This document shows positions 63,953 to 64,000 of a stretch of DNA of 64,000 bases, in pieces. The notes under the pieces are model-generated. The model worked only from the letters and a program-made list of their open reading frames with translations. It was not told the origin of the DNA and ran no database searches. The stretch is from Tremella fuciformis (lineage: Eukaryota; Basidiomycota; Tremellomycetes; Tremellales; Tremellaceae), in the NCBI GenBank assembly GCA_032768795.1, contig CP136490.1, positions 6,448,001 to 6,512,000 on the forward strand, given 5' to 3'. The position numbers were made by a program, and so were the translations under genes. The first letter of the stretch is position 1, and each line of letters starts with the position of its first letter.

Positions 63953-64000
63953 GGGTACACTGACCTGCACTGATGGAGATCGAGGTAAGACGATGGGTTG

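Noticed and set aside
1..64000. Search for tRNA, rRNA and CRISPR arrays
   Set aside because: No cloverleaf with A/B boxes, no rRNA core sequence and no regular direct repeats with spacers were recognised by eye; a tRNAscan run would be decisive.

Overview
The window is nuclear DNA from a basidiomycete yeast, most likely a tremellomycete (Cryptococcus/Trichosporonales relatives); the genus cannot be fixed from sequence alone. The evidence is gene density (31 protein-coding genes in 64 kb, on both strands, with 80-700 bp between most of them), high GC, and almost every conserved gene being cut by very short introns (mostly 40-60 nt, GT..AG, with a CTGAC/CTAAC-type branch site just upstream of the acceptor). 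I rebuilt exon structures by hand from frame, splice signals and family alignment; each spliced model given here keeps an open frame from ATG to stop.

Left part (1-23 kb): a phosphatidylserine synthase running off the edge, acetyl-CoA synthetase, histidinol-phosphate aminotransferase, a GRAM/VASt sterol-transfer protein, the diflavin reductase Tah18, a Clr4-type H3K9 methyltransferase with an unusual WG-repeat N-terminus, glutathione synthetase, the ribosome-assembly WD protein Rsa4/Notchless, the splicing factor Cus2/Tat-SF1 and dihydroxyacetone kinase.

Middle (23-41 kb): an orphan BRCT protein, an unknown membrane-anchored protein, a nuclease-like/kinase-like fusion, Sym1/Mpv17, Cia1, Rrp14/SURF6, a PQ-loop transporter, a zinc polyol dehydrogenase, NAD(P)H-hydrate epimerase, sterol isomerase Erg2, N-acetyltransferase Naa10 and deoxyribose-phosphate aldolase.

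Right part (41-64 kb): three tandem intronless paralogs of a family I do not recognise, transaldolase, an EDEM3-like mannosidase with a PA domain, a small secreted cysteine protein, a 412 bp MITE-like element with 43 bp terminal inverted repeats, a 1,867-residue fungal phytochrome histidine kinase, ribosomal protein S5 and a second tandem trio of unknown paralogs.

Functional links: Tah18 and Cia1 belong to cytosolic Fe-S assembly; Rsa4, Rrp14 and Rps5 to ribosome synthesis; Erg2 and the VASt protein to sterol synthesis and transport; Acs, transaldolase, Dak1 and the polyol dehydrogenase to carbon metabolism. There is no operon logic; neighbours are independent transcription units, several sharing divergent promoters. 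The most novel-looking content is the WG-repeat methyltransferase, the two tandem orphan families, the nuclease-kinase fusion and the MITE. No rRNA, tRNA or CRISPR was found.
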